Origin: Streptomyces sp. SM11
GTDB taxonomy: Bacteria > Actinomycetota > Actinomycetes > Streptomycetales > Streptomycetaceae
Assembly: GCF_002910905.1 (NCBI RefSeq)
Contig: NZ_NEUE01000184.1
Location: 1 to 47,882, forward strand
Direction of reading: 5' to 3'
Length of the DNA: 47,882 bases
Of the stretch, positions 1 through 7,794 are shown in pieces. The number at the start of each line of letters is the position of its first letter. Positions within the stretch are counted from its first letter, which is position 1. Position numbers and translations under genes: made by a program. The notes beneath the pieces are model-generated. The model made no database searches and had not been told where the DNA came from. It saw nothing but the letters and a program-made list of their open reading frames with translations.

Positions 1-1
1 C

Positions 2-799
2 GGGAAGGGGGCGGCCAGTCTGCTGCGCGAGGCCCTGTCCACGGTGCGGGCCATGGGCACCACCGCGCAGATCGTCGTACGGGCCGACTCGGCGTACTTC
101 TCGCACAAGGTCGTCGACGTCTGCCGCAAGGCCGGCGTGCGCTTCTCCCTCGCGGTCGCGGTGAAGAAGACCATCCGCACCGCGATCGAGCAGATACCCG
201 CCGACGCCTGGACGGCGATCGCATACACGAACGCGATCTGGGACAGCGAGGAAGACCGCTGGATCTCCGACGCGGAGATCGCCGAGATCCCCTTCACCGC
301 GTTCACCAGCAAGAAGAAGACCTTCCACACCACGGCCCGCTTGATCGTGCGCCGGGTCAAGCGGCTGAACCCGAAGTCGGTGCCCGACGGGCAGGCCGAA
401 CTGTTCGGGGTCTGGCGCCACCACGTCATCTTCACCGACAGTCCGTTCGTCCTGGCCCGGGCCGAGCCGATGCACCGCGAACACGCCTGCGTGGAGCAGG
501 TCTTTGCCGATCTGGAGGACTCCGCCCTCGGCCACCCGCCCTCGGGGAAGTCCACCGCGAACGCCGCCTGGCTGACCCTGGCGGCCGCCGCCCACAACCT
601 CACCCGCGCCGCCGGCCGCCTCGCCTCGGTCTTCCACGCCAAGGCGCGGACCGGCACCATCCGCCGGCACCTGATCCACATCCCGGCCCGCCTCGCCACC
701 CGCGCCCGCACCATCACCCTGCACCTCCCCGAACGCTGGCGCTGCGCCGACGACTTCACCGACCTGTGGACGGCCACCGGACAACGCGCCCAGACCTGA
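2..799 (+). CDS. IS1380-type transposase, 3' part (cut by window start)
   Basis: The reading frame is open from base 2 to a stop at 797-799, so the gene begins outside the window; the first internal start is GTG 44. The protein contains the stretch VRADSAYFSHKVVDVC, which resembles the block around the second catalytic Asp of DDE transposases of the IS1380 family. A later EHACVEQVFADLED segment is a candidate for the catalytic Glu region. The C-terminus is basic and Arg-rich, as is usual in this family. It would cut and paste its own element. The 5' end and left inverted repeat are not visible, so whether the copy is active cannot be judged. Family assignment is from motif recognition only. 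Confidence 0.75.
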   Translation, partial: GKGAASLLREALSTVRAMGTTAQIVVRADSAYFSHKVVDVCRKAGVRFSLAVAVKKTIRTAIEQIPADAWTAIAYTNAIWDSEEDRWISDAEIAEIPFTAFTSKKKTFHTTARLIVRRVKRLNPKSVPDGQAELFGVWRHHVIFTDSPFVLARAEPMHREHACVEQVFADLEDSALGHPPSGKSTANAAWLTLAAAAHNLTRAAGRLASVFHAKARTGTIRRHLIHIPARLATRARTITLHLPERWRCADDFTDLWTATGQRAQT

Positions 800-1206
800 C
801 CCGCCGGACCGACCGCCCGCCCACGACCCGAAAGACCTCGGAGAACCCGCCACCGGAACGGCCATCCGGAAAACACCACTGCCCAAATCCGAGAATCCAC
901 CCCGAAAGCGATCACACCGCGCAATCAGAGATCACGCGGTGGATCGAGGCTCATCGCTCACCACGACGGTCTTCAACCCAACGCAGCATGAGGCGGTTTG
1001 AAGCCTCCCCCCGCAGGGCGACTCGAAGGGCCACGCCTTCATCTTTCACATAGCACCGCGTCTGCAGCTCTGCCTACACAGAGCTGCCTCTGACGTTCAG
1101 GACACAACGAAGGGCCAAATCCTTCATCTCTTGCACAGCATCAATCGCAGCGGCTCCCCTACATTGAGCCCCTCCTCTTGTTCGTGGCACACAGCCTCTT
1201 CCAACC
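800..1206. other. Gene-free stretch after the transposase, with a hairpin and direct repeats
   Basis: No convincing gene is seen. A short open frame at 766-1053 is Arg/Pro-rich with no recognisable domain and looks like a GC shadow. The stretch holds an inverted repeat at 915-941 (CACCGCG/CGCGGTG), possibly part of the insertion-sequence end. It also holds two near-identical direct repeats at 1024-1055 and 1108-1140. The exact right end of the insertion sequence could not be fixed. Confidence 0.5.
1024..1140. repeat. Pair of imperfect 32-33 bp direct repeats
   Basis: Copy 1 at 1024-1055 and copy 2 at 1108-1140 both start CGAAGGGCCA, continue with CTTCATCT and end in CACA-AGCA, differing at a few positions. 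Each contains a small inverted repeat, GAAGG with N6-7 and CCTTC. Spacing between copies is 84 bp. They lie between the transposase end and a gene remnant. They could be leftovers of element ends or operator-like sites; nothing in the sequence decides. Confidence 0.55.
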
Positions 1207-1410
1207 TCACGTCGATGCGTGGTGAAGGACCAGGACGGCCTTCACGACGTCGGTGACTCGGTTGGTGCTGCAGCGGAGTTTCCGCAGGAGGCGCCACAGT
1301 CCGTTGGCGCCCCAGGCGTCGGCCCGTCGTTCGGCGTCCACGGTGGTCAGGCCACGTGCCGGAACCACTGCGAGCGAGCCGGCCACGTCGGCGGCGTCGC
1401 GTCGGTGGGC
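1207..1410 (-). pseudogene. Gene remnant resembling a P-type cation ATPase N-terminus
   Basis: On the minus strand, 64 bases after the USP stop, a frame encodes DVAGSLAVVPARGLTTVD followed by AERRADAWGANGL. The pattern GLT-x3-A-x2-R-x4-GxN fits the N-terminal domain of cation-transporting P-type ATPases, a family often found with USPs. The frame then runs through an unrecognised basic segment (RLLRKLRCSTNRVTDVV) and stops at 1207; no membrane helices or DKTG motif follow. An ATG at 1412 lies in a different frame that stops after 21 codons, so a frameshift is likely. I read this as a truncated remnant next to the insertion sequence; the family call is tentative. Confidence 0.35.
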
Positions 1411-1474
1411 ATTCGGCTGCGGGCCCCCGGCACCGGCAGAGCGCTGCTCTCGGTCGTGGTCTGCTGAGGCAGGG

Positions 1475-2356
1475 TCATCCCCGGCTGCGGACCACGGTGA
1501 CGGGGCAGTGGGCGTGATGCAGCAGAGCCTGACTGACGGAGCCGAGCAGCAGGCCGGTGAAACCACCGCGTCCCCGGGCGCCGACGACGACCAGCTGGGC
1601 GTCGCGGCTGGCGTCGAGCAGGGCCGGGCGGATCCGGGCACGCTCCAGCCGCCGCTCCACCGTGACGTGGGGAAAGAGCTTCTGCCAGGGCGCGATCGTC
1701 TCGTCCAACAGGCACTGCTCGGCCTCTCGGAGCCGTTCGATATCCACCACCATGGCGTTGAGGGGGTCGCCGGGGCCTTCGTAGGCGCCCTCGCTCCAGG
1801 TGTTCCAGACATGGAGGGCCACCAGCGGTGCCCCGCGCAGAGCGGCCTCGGCGAACGCGAACTCCACCGCCGCCCCACCGGCATCGGAGCCGTCGACGGC
1901 CAGCAGCACCGCTCCGGACGGCTCGGTGCGGCCTCGCACCACCATCAGCGGGCAACGGCCGTGCGCGGCCAGATGCACCGCCGTCGAGCCCAGCAGCAAC
2001 CCCGAGAACCCGCTCAGCCCCCGGCTGCCGACGACGGCCAAGGAGGCCGACCTCGATTCGATCTCCATCACCTCCAACGCGTCCCCCGCCACCACCGACC
2101 GGGTCACGGCCACGCCCGGTGCCGCCGCGTGGGCCCGTTCCTCGGCGTCGGCCAGCACTCCCCGGGCCATCGGCTCCAGACCGTCGTCGGCCGGGCTCCA
2201 CGGCGGCCCGCCGGCCGGACGGTGTCCGGGCGCATAACCGAATGCGTGCACGATCCGCAGCGGAACACCACGCAGGCGTGCCTCACGAGCCGCCACGTCG
2301 ACCGCCTCAAGGCTGGAAGCGGAACCATCCACCCCTACGATCACCGGATCAGTCAT
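1475..2356 (-). CDS. Tandem universal stress protein (USP 1)
   Basis: The 293-residue protein has two UspA-type domains, about residues 1-142 and 146-293. The first begins PVIVGVDGS and carries the nucleotide-binding signature GSRG (110-113) with GST about ten residues later. The second carries VVGARGRGGF followed by LLLGS. These match the G-2X-G-9X-G(S/T) motif of ATP-binding USPs such as mycobacterial Rv2623, so ATP binding in the cytoplasm is expected. Start ATG 2356 is preferred over upstream in-frame codons because the usual N-terminus begins there and GGGAG sits just upstream. Upstream lies a 17-bp-stem palindrome with a box-like motif. The role in dormancy is inferred from family and context; no enzymatic activity can be claimed. 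Confidence 0.9.
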   Translation of the reverse strand: MTDPVIVGVDGSASSLEAVDVAAREARLRGVPLRIVHAFGYAPGHRPAGGPPWSPADDGLEPMARGVLADAEERAHAAAPGVAVTRSVVAGDALEVMEIESRSASLAVVGSRGLSGFSGLLLGSTAVHLAAHGRCPLMVVRGRTEPSGAVLLAVDGSDAGGAAVEFAFAEAALRGAPLVALHVWNTWSEGAYEGPGDPLNAMVVDIERLREAEQCLLDETIAPWQKLFPHVTVERRLERARIRPALLDASRDAQLVVVGARGRGGFTGLLLGSVSQALLHHAHCPVTVVRSRG

Positions 2357-2433
2357 TGCAGTCTCCCGTCCCTGGGCGCCGCCGATGCGCGGCTCCGTGA
2401 TCCTCATCCTTGTCGCGGCCAATCCATTGCGCC

Positions 2434-2449
2434 CAGGGACCAACGGGCC
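2434..2449. promoter_or_regulatory. Candidate DosR/OsdR-type box upstream of USP 1
   Basis: CAGGGACCAACGGGCC is nearly the same as the box upstream of the plus-strand USP at 17539-17557. It lies 78 bp upstream of the USP 1 start. A second perfect palindrome, AGGACC-N4-GGTCCT, lies at 2456-2471 inside the adjoining hairpin. Resemblance to the mycobacterial Dos box is by eye; regulator binding is inferred. Confidence 0.55.
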
Positions 2450-2482
2450 GCCTTCAGGACCATTCGGTCCTGAAGGCGGCCC
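2445..2482. terminator. Perfect 17-bp hairpin between two USP genes
   Basis: The arms at 2445-2461 and 2466-2482 are perfectly complementary with a 4-base loop (ATTC). The hairpin is 128 bp past the stop of USP 2 and about 90 bp before the start of USP 1, both on the minus strand. It could terminate USP 2 transcription, although no U-tract follows. Because the palindrome contains an AGGACC/GGTCCT core, it may instead or also be an operator for USP 1. Confidence 0.5.
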
Positions 2483-2610
2483 TGATGCCGTCGCGACCGA
2501 GCAGGGCACCCGCTTTGCGAACGCACAAGGCCTGCGGCGCCATCGCCGTCTGTCCGGCAGTCCGCTTCCGCACCCCAGAACGCATCGGCGAGCCCCGCAC
2601 CGTGGCGTGG

Positions 2611-3528
2611 TCAGTGCCGCGCGCCCGCCGCCCGCACCACGACGACCGGGCAGTGGGCGTGGTGCAGCACGGCCTGGCTGACCGAGCCGAGCAGCAGTCC
2701 GGCGAACCCGCCGCGCCCTCGAGCGCCGACCACCACCAGCTGTGCGGAGCGGCTCGCGTCGATCAGAGCCTCACGCGTTCGGCCGTGCACCACCCGGCGC
2801 TCCACCACCACGTCCGGATACCGTGCCCGGTAGCCCGCGAGCGCCTCGGACAGCAGCGTGTCCTCCTCCTCGGCGAGAGCGCCCGGTGGGTTGGCATACG
2901 GGGCGGAAGCGTCCTGCGGAGCGGGCAGTGGCGCGTTCCACGTCGTCCAGGCGTGCAGCGCCACCAGGGGGGCCTTCCGCCTCTCCGCCGTGGCGAAGGC
3001 GAAATCGACCGCCGGTGCGCCCGCCTCCGACCCGTCGACGCCCAGCACGACCGGACCGTCCGCGAGGGGTTGCTCGCGGACCACCAGCACCGGACACCGC
3101 CCGTGTGCCACCAGGTGCACCGCAGTCGACCCGGCCAGCAGCCCCACAAACCCTCCCAACCCCCGGGAACCCACCACGACCAGCTCGGCCGCACGGGATT
3201 CCGCCTCCAGGACGGTCAGGGGCTCGCCGGTCACCACGGCGTGACTGACCTCGACATCCGGCGCCACCACCTGCGCCCGCCCGACCGCCTCGGCCACCAG
3301 CCCCCCGGCCGTCTTCCGAAGTCCGTCCTCCGACGGATCCATCGGCGGCGGCCCCAACGGCGACGCGCCTCCTGGAGAAGGGCGAGGAAGCACGTACGTC
3401 ACCGGCCAGACCAGCGCGTGCACCACCCGCAGCCCTGCCCCGCGCGCCCGCGCCTCCCGAGCCGCCGCCTCCACCGCGGCGAAACTCGACTCCGACCCGT
3501 CCACACCCACAACCACCAGACCACTCAT
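2611..3528 (-). CDS. Tandem universal stress protein (USP 2)
   Basis: The 305-residue protein has two UspA folds. The N-terminal one starts LVVVGVDGSESS and has VVGSRGLGGF plus GSTAVH. The C-terminal one has VVLGVDGSEAG at its start and VVGARGRGGF plus GSVSQ near its end. Both keep the ATP-loop pattern. Start ATG 3528 follows an AGGAGG site seven bases upstream; the longer open frame is not needed. Its closest relative in the window is USP 1, with nearly the same C-terminal motif, suggesting duplication. Two palindromic GGGCC/GGCCC boxes lie 90 and 185 bp upstream, shared with the divergent antiporter operon. A cytoplasmic nucleotide-binding stress protein is the family expectation. Confidence 0.9.
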   Translation of the reverse strand: MSGLVVVGVDGSESSFAAVEAAAREARARGAGLRVVHALVWPVTYVLPRPSPGGASPLGPPPMDPSEDGLRKTAGGLVAEAVGRAQVVAPDVEVSHAVVTGEPLTVLEAESRAAELVVVGSRGLGGFVGLLAGSTAVHLVAHGRCPVLVVREQPLADGPVVLGVDGSEAGAPAVDFAFATAERRKAPLVALHAWTTWNAPLPAPQDASAPYANPPGALAEEEDTLLSEALAGYRARYPDVVVERRVVHGRTREALIDASRSAQLVVVGARGRGGFAGLLLGSVSQAVLHHAHCPVVVVRAAGARH

Positions 3529-3617
3529 CGTGCCTCCTACGTCAGGGCCGTCTGACCTCGTCTCCCAGCTCACCCCACACGTGCTTCCCCTGCCTTGGGG
3601 CGTGTGGGCCACTTTCA

Positions 3618-3726
3618 GGGCCGACCGGCCCGCCACGCTCGTCCGACACGACAACTTCGGCGACCCGGCCGAAGCCAGTCGGAGTACGAGGCCCGTCCGG
3701 CCCTCCGTCCGGGGCCGTACGGGCCC
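3618..3726. promoter_or_regulatory. Two candidate DosR/OsdR-type boxes in a divergent intergenic region
   Basis: GGGCCGACCGGCCC at 3618-3631 and GGGCCGTACGGGCCC at 3712-3726 are both inverted repeats with GGGCC/GGCCC arms. They lie between the minus-strand USP 2 (start 3528) and the plus-strand khtT-like gene (start 3878), so they could serve either side. The remaining parts of the 350-base gap show nothing else recognisable. Confidence 0.5.
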
Positions 3727-3877
3727 TGCCGGCCCCAGCACAACGCGGGGAAGAGTGCCCTGTGGGACTCCGCGGCCGACGCCGGAACTTGAGCTGTTGT
3801 CCTCGGGTGCCGAATACCTAGGGCGCGGCGGTCGGGTACCGAGCCGCACGACAACCAATTCGCGGCGGATGGGATGA

Positions 3878-4363
3878 GTGCACGTGGACGTCAACGAAGT
3901 GCTACTGCCGGGTGTGGGACTCCTCTACGAGTTCGTCAATCTGGAGGGCGACAAGGTCGGTGTGGTCGCACGGCGCTCGGGCGACTTCGAGCTGGCGATC
4001 TACGGAGAGGGGGACCCGGATCAGGCACGGGCCATGTTCCGGCTCACCGGCGAGGAGGCCGACGTCCTCGCTGAGATCCTGGGCGCGCCGCGCATCGCCG
4101 AGCGGTTCGCGGATCTGACCAAAGAGGTGCCCGGGCTCAGCGCCGGGCAGGTCGAGGTGCTCGCCGGCACCCCGTTCGTCGGCCGCCCACTGGGACAGTC
4201 CAGGGCACGGACCCGGACGGGAGCGTCGATCGTGGCGATCGTCCGCGGTGAGGAGGTCATCCCGTCCCCCGGGCCGGAGAAGGTCCTCAGTGCGGGGGAC
4301 GTACTGGTGGTGATCGGGACCCGCGAGGGAATCGCCGCAGTGGAACAGCTCGTCCGGGGCTGA
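3878..4363 (+). CDS. KhtT-like regulatory subunit of a cation/proton antiporter (TrkA-C domain)
   Basis: The 161-residue soluble protein has an N-terminal domain (about 1-70) and a C-terminal RCK_C/TrkA-C domain (about 75-160) marked by GASIVAIVRGEEVIPSPGPE, then LSAGDVLVVIGT. In the KhtTU family this subunit binds nucleotide and gates K+/H+ efflux by the membrane partner encoded just downstream; the two genes are four bases apart. The start is placed at GTG 3878; GTG 3884 is an alternative, and an ATG at 3874 is out of frame. It sits divergently from USP 2 over shared palindromic boxes. Regulation of cytoplasmic pH/K+ during oxygen limitation is inferred from context. Confidence 0.85.
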   Translation: MHVDVNEVLLPGVGLLYEFVNLEGDKVGVVARRSGDFELAIYGEGDPDQARAMFRLTGEEADVLAEILGAPRIAERFADLTKEVPGLSAGQVEVLAGTPFVGRPLGQSRARTRTGASIVAIVRGEEVIPSPGPEKVLSAGDVLVVIGTREGIAAVEQLVRG

Positions 4364-4367
4364 GCGG

Positions 4368-5543
4368 ATGCATATCTCGGTCGCCCTGTTGCTCGAGCTG
4401 GGCATCATCCTCACTTTCCTGAGTCTGCTCGGCACGCTGGCGCGACGCTTCGCGCTGTCCCCGGTCCCGCTGTACCTCCTGGCCGGCCTGGCGCTGGGCG
4501 AGGGAGGGATCGCCCCCGTCCCAGCAGCCGGCTCCTTCGTGGAGACCGGCGCGGGCATCGGCGTCGTTCTTCTGCTGCTGGTGCTCGGTCTCGATTTCAC
4601 CGTGCCGGAGTTCACGGTCAGCCTGCGTCGCCACCTGCCCTCGGCATGGGTCGACCTCGTACTGAACGCAACCCCCGGCGCGGTGGCGGGCTGGTTGTTC
4701 GGGCTGGACGCAGGAGGTGTCCTCGCGCTCGCCGGGGTGACCTACATCTCCTCCTCGGGCATCATCGCCCGGCTCCTGGGCGACCTTCGGAGGATGAGCA
4801 ACCGCGAGACCCCGGCAGTACTGTCCGTGCTGGTGCTGGAGGATTTCGCGATGGCCGCGTACCTTCCGCTCCTCGCCGTCGTGGCCGCCGGGGGCACATG
4901 GCAGCAGGCCTTGCTCGGGGTGCTGCTGGCCCTGGGCGCGGTGGCGGCCGCGCTCACCCTGTCCTACTGGTGGGGGCATCACCTTGGACGAGTGCTGTCG
5001 CACCCCGACGCGGAGCAGTTGCTGCTGCGCGTCCTGGGCGTGACACTGGTGGTCGCGGCCCTCGCGGAAGCCGTCCACGTCTCGGCAGCGGTCGGTGCCT
5101 TCCTGGTCGGGCTCTCCCTCTCGGGTGAAGCCGCCGACCGGGCACGGAAGGTACTGAGCCCGCTGCGAGACCTGTTCGCCGCCGTGTTCTTTCTCGCCAT
5201 CGGCCTGTCCATTCCCCCGGACTCGCTGCTGCCGGTACTTCCGGTCGCCCTGCTCCTGGCCGTGGTCACCGCCACGACGAAGGTGGCGTCCGGTTGGTAC
5301 GCGGCACGCCGCGAAGGAGTGGGACGCCGAGGACGGCTGAGGGCAGGAACCGCGCTCATCGCCCGGGGCGAGTTCTCCATCGTCATCATCGGCCTCATGG
5401 GCACCGGTCATGACCGGCTCGGCGCCCTGGTGGCCGCCTATGTCCTTGTGCTCGCCGTGGCCGGCCCCGTCATCACCCGCTTCACGGGACCGCGCCCCTC
5501 AGATTCGAGGCGCTCACCGCGCCGCAGCACGCCGGTGTCCTGA
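4368..5543 (+). CDS. KhtU-like CPA2 monovalent cation:proton antiporter
   Basis: The 391-residue protein is strongly hydrophobic throughout, with about a dozen predicted membrane segments beginning VALLLELGIILTFLSLLG. It carries features of the CPA2 (KefB/KhtU) Na+/H+ exchanger domain, including a conserved acidic helix around VLVLEDFAMAAYLPLL and an ALIARGEFSIVI segment near the C-terminus. It lacks the C-terminal TrkA-N domain of full KefB, which fits use of a separate TrkA-C subunit encoded four bases upstream. It would exchange K+ or Na+ for H+ across the cytoplasmic membrane; ion selectivity cannot be read from sequence. The C-terminal tail is polar and arginine-rich. Confidence 0.85.
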   Translation: MHISVALLLELGIILTFLSLLGTLARRFALSPVPLYLLAGLALGEGGIAPVPAAGSFVETGAGIGVVLLLLVLGLDFTVPEFTVSLRRHLPSAWVDLVLNATPGAVAGWLFGLDAGGVLALAGVTYISSSGIIARLLGDLRRMSNRETPAVLSVLVLEDFAMAAYLPLLAVVAAGGTWQQALLGVLLALGAVAAALTLSYWWGHHLGRVLSHPDAEQLLLRVLGVTLVVAALAEAVHVSAAVGAFLVGLSLSGEAADRARKVLSPLRDLFAAVFFLAIGLSIPPDSLLPVLPVALLLAVVTATTKVASGWYAARREGVGRRGRLRAGTALIARGEFSIVIIGLMGTGHDRLGALVAAYVLVLAVAGPVITRFTGPRPSDSRRSPRRSTPVS

Positions 5544-5591
5544 TCCGCCAGACGGCACCACGCCCCATGTTGCTGGCGTCCAGCCTCGAAG

Positions 5592-5837
5592 GACCGCCGT
5601 ATCGGATGGTCCTGGCACTTTCCGCCCTACCGGTGGCAGTTGGGTGCCCAGGCTCTGAGTAAGGTGCGCGCCCGGGGGTTCGACGCGGCGACAGTGCGGG
5701 CCATGTGTGCCGCGGACGCGGAGTTCGGGCGCTCGATCGCTGTCTGGGTCGGCTCGGTGGTCGCATGCCGGCTCCGAGCGACACGTGAGCGGCTGCTCAA
5801 CCCGAACGCTCATCGCGGCGACGAAGCCGGAGCGTGA
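5592..5837 (+). pseudogene. C-terminal remnant of a Crp-type cNMP-binding domain protein
   Basis: In one frame the sequence reads GWSWHFPPYRWQLGAQALSK and then FDAATVRAMCAADAEFGRSI, ending with VVACRLRATRERLL. This matches the end of cyclic-nucleotide-binding (cupin-like) domains found in short actinomycete Crp-like proteins that accompany USPs. The N-terminal half, which should hold most of the beta-roll, is absent. The frame is closed by a stop at 5541-5543, and the upstream residues bear no similarity. The gene therefore appears truncated. The product stops at 5837 with an atypical tail. No start codon with a good ribosome site is seen. Confidence 0.6.
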
Positions 5838-6129
5838 GCACGCCCTTCGCACGCCGCCGGTCGTCTCGTGCCGCGCACGACGCGAGCGGTGAGTGGTCCG
5901 CCGGTCGACCGGCGGACCACCTCAGTCCTGGTCGATGGAGCATCTCCTGCTGAACAACCACGCCACCTGCAAGGCGTCGGTGCTCACGGTAAGACTGCCG
6001 ACACGCCCAGGCTCCACCCACGCGAGCGGACGTTCCGCCCGTACAGAACAAGAGCCGGCCCCCACCTTCGCCTGCCCTGCGAGCGCCCCGCTTCCGGGCA
6101 GCCGGTCTCGACTCTCAGCTTGAGTACGC
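5838..6129. other. Intergenic region with a 28-bp perfect palindrome
   Basis: No gene is seen. The notable element is a perfect palindrome at 5893-5920 with arms GTGGTCCGCCGGTC and GACCGGCGGACCAC meeting without a spacer. As RNA it would fold into a 12-bp stem with a four-base loop, so it may terminate transcription after the antiporter operon and remnant. As DNA it could be an operator. Confidence 0.6.
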
Positions 6130-6892
6130 ATGAAGAAGACGGCCACCCCGGTGACCGCCCTGGCGGCGATAGCTTCCGGGATGGCGCCGGCTCCTGTGGC
6201 ATTCGCGGGCGACGCTTCGCACAACGGAGAACTGCACGCTGCGCTCTCACCGATCCCCACGAGCAAGGTGACCGTCTCGGGTACGGCCACGGTGCACCTC
6301 AAGGGGACCAGGCCACCGTGACGATCAAGACGCAGCGTCTGCTCGCAGACGCCCCGCACACCCAGCACTTCCGTATCGGAGTCAAGGGCCGATGCCCGCC
6401 GGCCTCCGCGGCGAAGCAGTACAACGGACAGCTCAGCCTCAACACGACCGACCGCCTGCCCTTCTACGGCACGATCGGCGCCGCGCTCGCCACCCCCGGC
6501 GCCACCGGGGCCGACCACCCGGCCCTCGCGGTCGGCCGCTTCCCCAAGGGCGCCTCGTACACCTACCGCCGCACCATCACGGTCAACGACGAAACCGCCA
6601 AGAGCCTGCGGAACGAGAACGCCGTCGTCGTCCACGGCATCGACTTCAAGGGCAACGGCTACGGCACGTACGGCAACGTCCTCGGTCCCAGCGACCTCGA
6701 CCCCACCCTGCCCTCCGAGGCCGCCAGTCCTGCCCTCTGCGGCCCGCTCAAATGGCGCCCGCAGGAACGGTCGCAGGTGGAATGGGCGGCACACAGGACA
6801 GCGACACGGTGGCCCTGACCGCCGCCGGCGGCCTGCTCACCGCCGCTGCGGGCACGCTCTACCTGCGCCGCCGCAGCAGCCGCCGGAGCTGA
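6130..6892 (+). pseudogene. Secreted CHRD-type protein with C-terminal anchor, two frameshifts
   Basis: The start ATG 6130 opens a signal peptide (MKKTATPVTALAAIASG with an AFA cleavage-like site). The mature part resembles CHRD-domain proteins common in Streptomyces (ATVTIKTQRLLADAPHTQHF, then ALAVGRFPKGASYTYRRT and PALCGPL). It ends in a hydrophobic helix plus RRRSSRRS, a membrane-anchor-like tail. The product is spread over three frames. One base is missing in the G run 6303-6306 (the frame stops at 6321 but similarity continues), and one is missing in the A run 6750-6752. Restoring both gives a continuous protein of about 254 residues. Both lesions are in short homopolymers, so sequencing error is a real alternative to mutation. 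Its function is unknown. Confidence 0.65.
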
Positions 6893-7789
6893 CCGGCACG
6901 CGTGACCGACTTCCGAACATTCCCCCCACTCCGGTTCCAGCACGACCACGACAGGGCAGCCGGAGTGGTGCAGGACCCTGTGGGCGACCCGTCCAAGGCG
7001 GGGCCCCAGGCGGCCGGGGCGTCGTCGGCCGACGACGAGGAGGCCGGCGTCTCGCGAAGCGGCGAGGAGGACCCTGTGGGCGGGGCCCTCCACTGTGCGC
7101 CGCCGCAACCGAACCTCCATGGGAGCGTCGGCGAGAGCTTCCTCCAGCTCCTTGGCCGCCCCTTCCTCGTGCAGCCGCTCGGGGCCACCCGTGAGCCGAG
7201 GGTGGTCGACCGTCTCGTGCATGGGGCACCGCCACGCCCGTACCGCCTCCAAGGGGACACCGCGTCGCTCCGCCTCGGCGTAGGCGAAGCGCACGGCCGC
7301 TGTCGGCGCATCGGCCACTCCGACGACGATGTGGTGCTGATGTCCGCCGACCGCGCGGTTGCTGTGGTTGCCGCGGATCACGATGACCGGGCAGTGCGCT
7401 TGTGCGGCCACGGTCAGGCTTACGGAGCCCAGGAGCAGATCTGCGAGACCGCTGCGTCCACGGGTGCCCACGACCACGGCGGACGCGTCGCGGCTTTCGC
7501 GCACGAGGACGTGCTCAGGCTCCTCCAGCACGTCGGCGGTCGTCACGGGCAGCTCGGCATGATGGCGCAGCGCCCGCAGGGACGCGGCCGCGAGGATGTC
7601 CCCCGCGGTGACACGCCCGGACGTGCTGCCGACCTCCGGCGCGAGTGCGGGCCCTTCGTAGCGCTCCCACAGGGAGGCGTACACGATCCGCAGGGGCACC
7701 CGGCGCAGGGCTGCCTCGTCGGCCGCCCAGTCGACGGCCCGCAGGCTGGGCTCGGAGCCGTCGACTCCGACGACCATGGGCAGGCTCAT
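6659..7789 (-). CDS. Tandem universal stress protein with unusual C-terminal extension (USP 3)
   Basis: The start ATG 7789 lies five bases after the stop of the alcohol dehydrogenase, so the two are probably cotranscribed. The N-terminal UspA domain (PMVVGVDGSEPS to VVGTRGRSGL and GSVSLTV) is intact. The second domain (HIVVGVADAPT to LLVVGRRRPGRLGPRLG) has a degenerate ATP loop lacking the usual G-9X-GS pattern. A normal USP would end about residue 285, but no stop occurs and the frame continues to 6659. That adds roughly 90 Ala/Arg/Gly-rich residues with no domain, antisense to the end of the CHRD gene. Either the stop was lost or a frameshift hides it; the true end is uncertain. Confidence 0.75.
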   Translation of the reverse strand: MSLPMVVGVDGSEPSLRAVDWAADEAALRRVPLRIVYASLWERYEGPALAPEVGSTSGRVTAGDILAAASLRALRHHAELPVTTADVLEEPEHVLVRESRDASAVVVGTRGRSGLADLLLGSVSLTVAAQAHCPVIVIRGNHSNRAVGGHQHHIVVGVADAPTAAVRFAYAEAERRGVPLEAVRAWRCPMHETVDHPRLTGGPERLHEEGAAKELEEALADAPMEVRLRRRTVEGPAHRVLLAASRDAGLLVVGRRRPGRLGPRLGRVAHRVLHHSGCPVVVVLEPEWGECSEVGHACRSAPAAAAAAQVERARSGGEQAAGGGQGHRVAVLCAAHSTCDRSCGRHLSGPQRAGLAASEGRVGSRSLGPRTLPYVP

Positions 7790-7794
7790 CGCTC

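Noticed and set aside
766..1053. Small plus-strand frame after the transposase
   Set aside because: Arg/Pro-rich, overlaps the transposase end, no ribosome site or domain.
1253..2473. 406-codon plus-strand frame opposite USP 1
   Set aside because: Antisense shadow; USP 1 on the minus strand has clear domains and a ribosome site.
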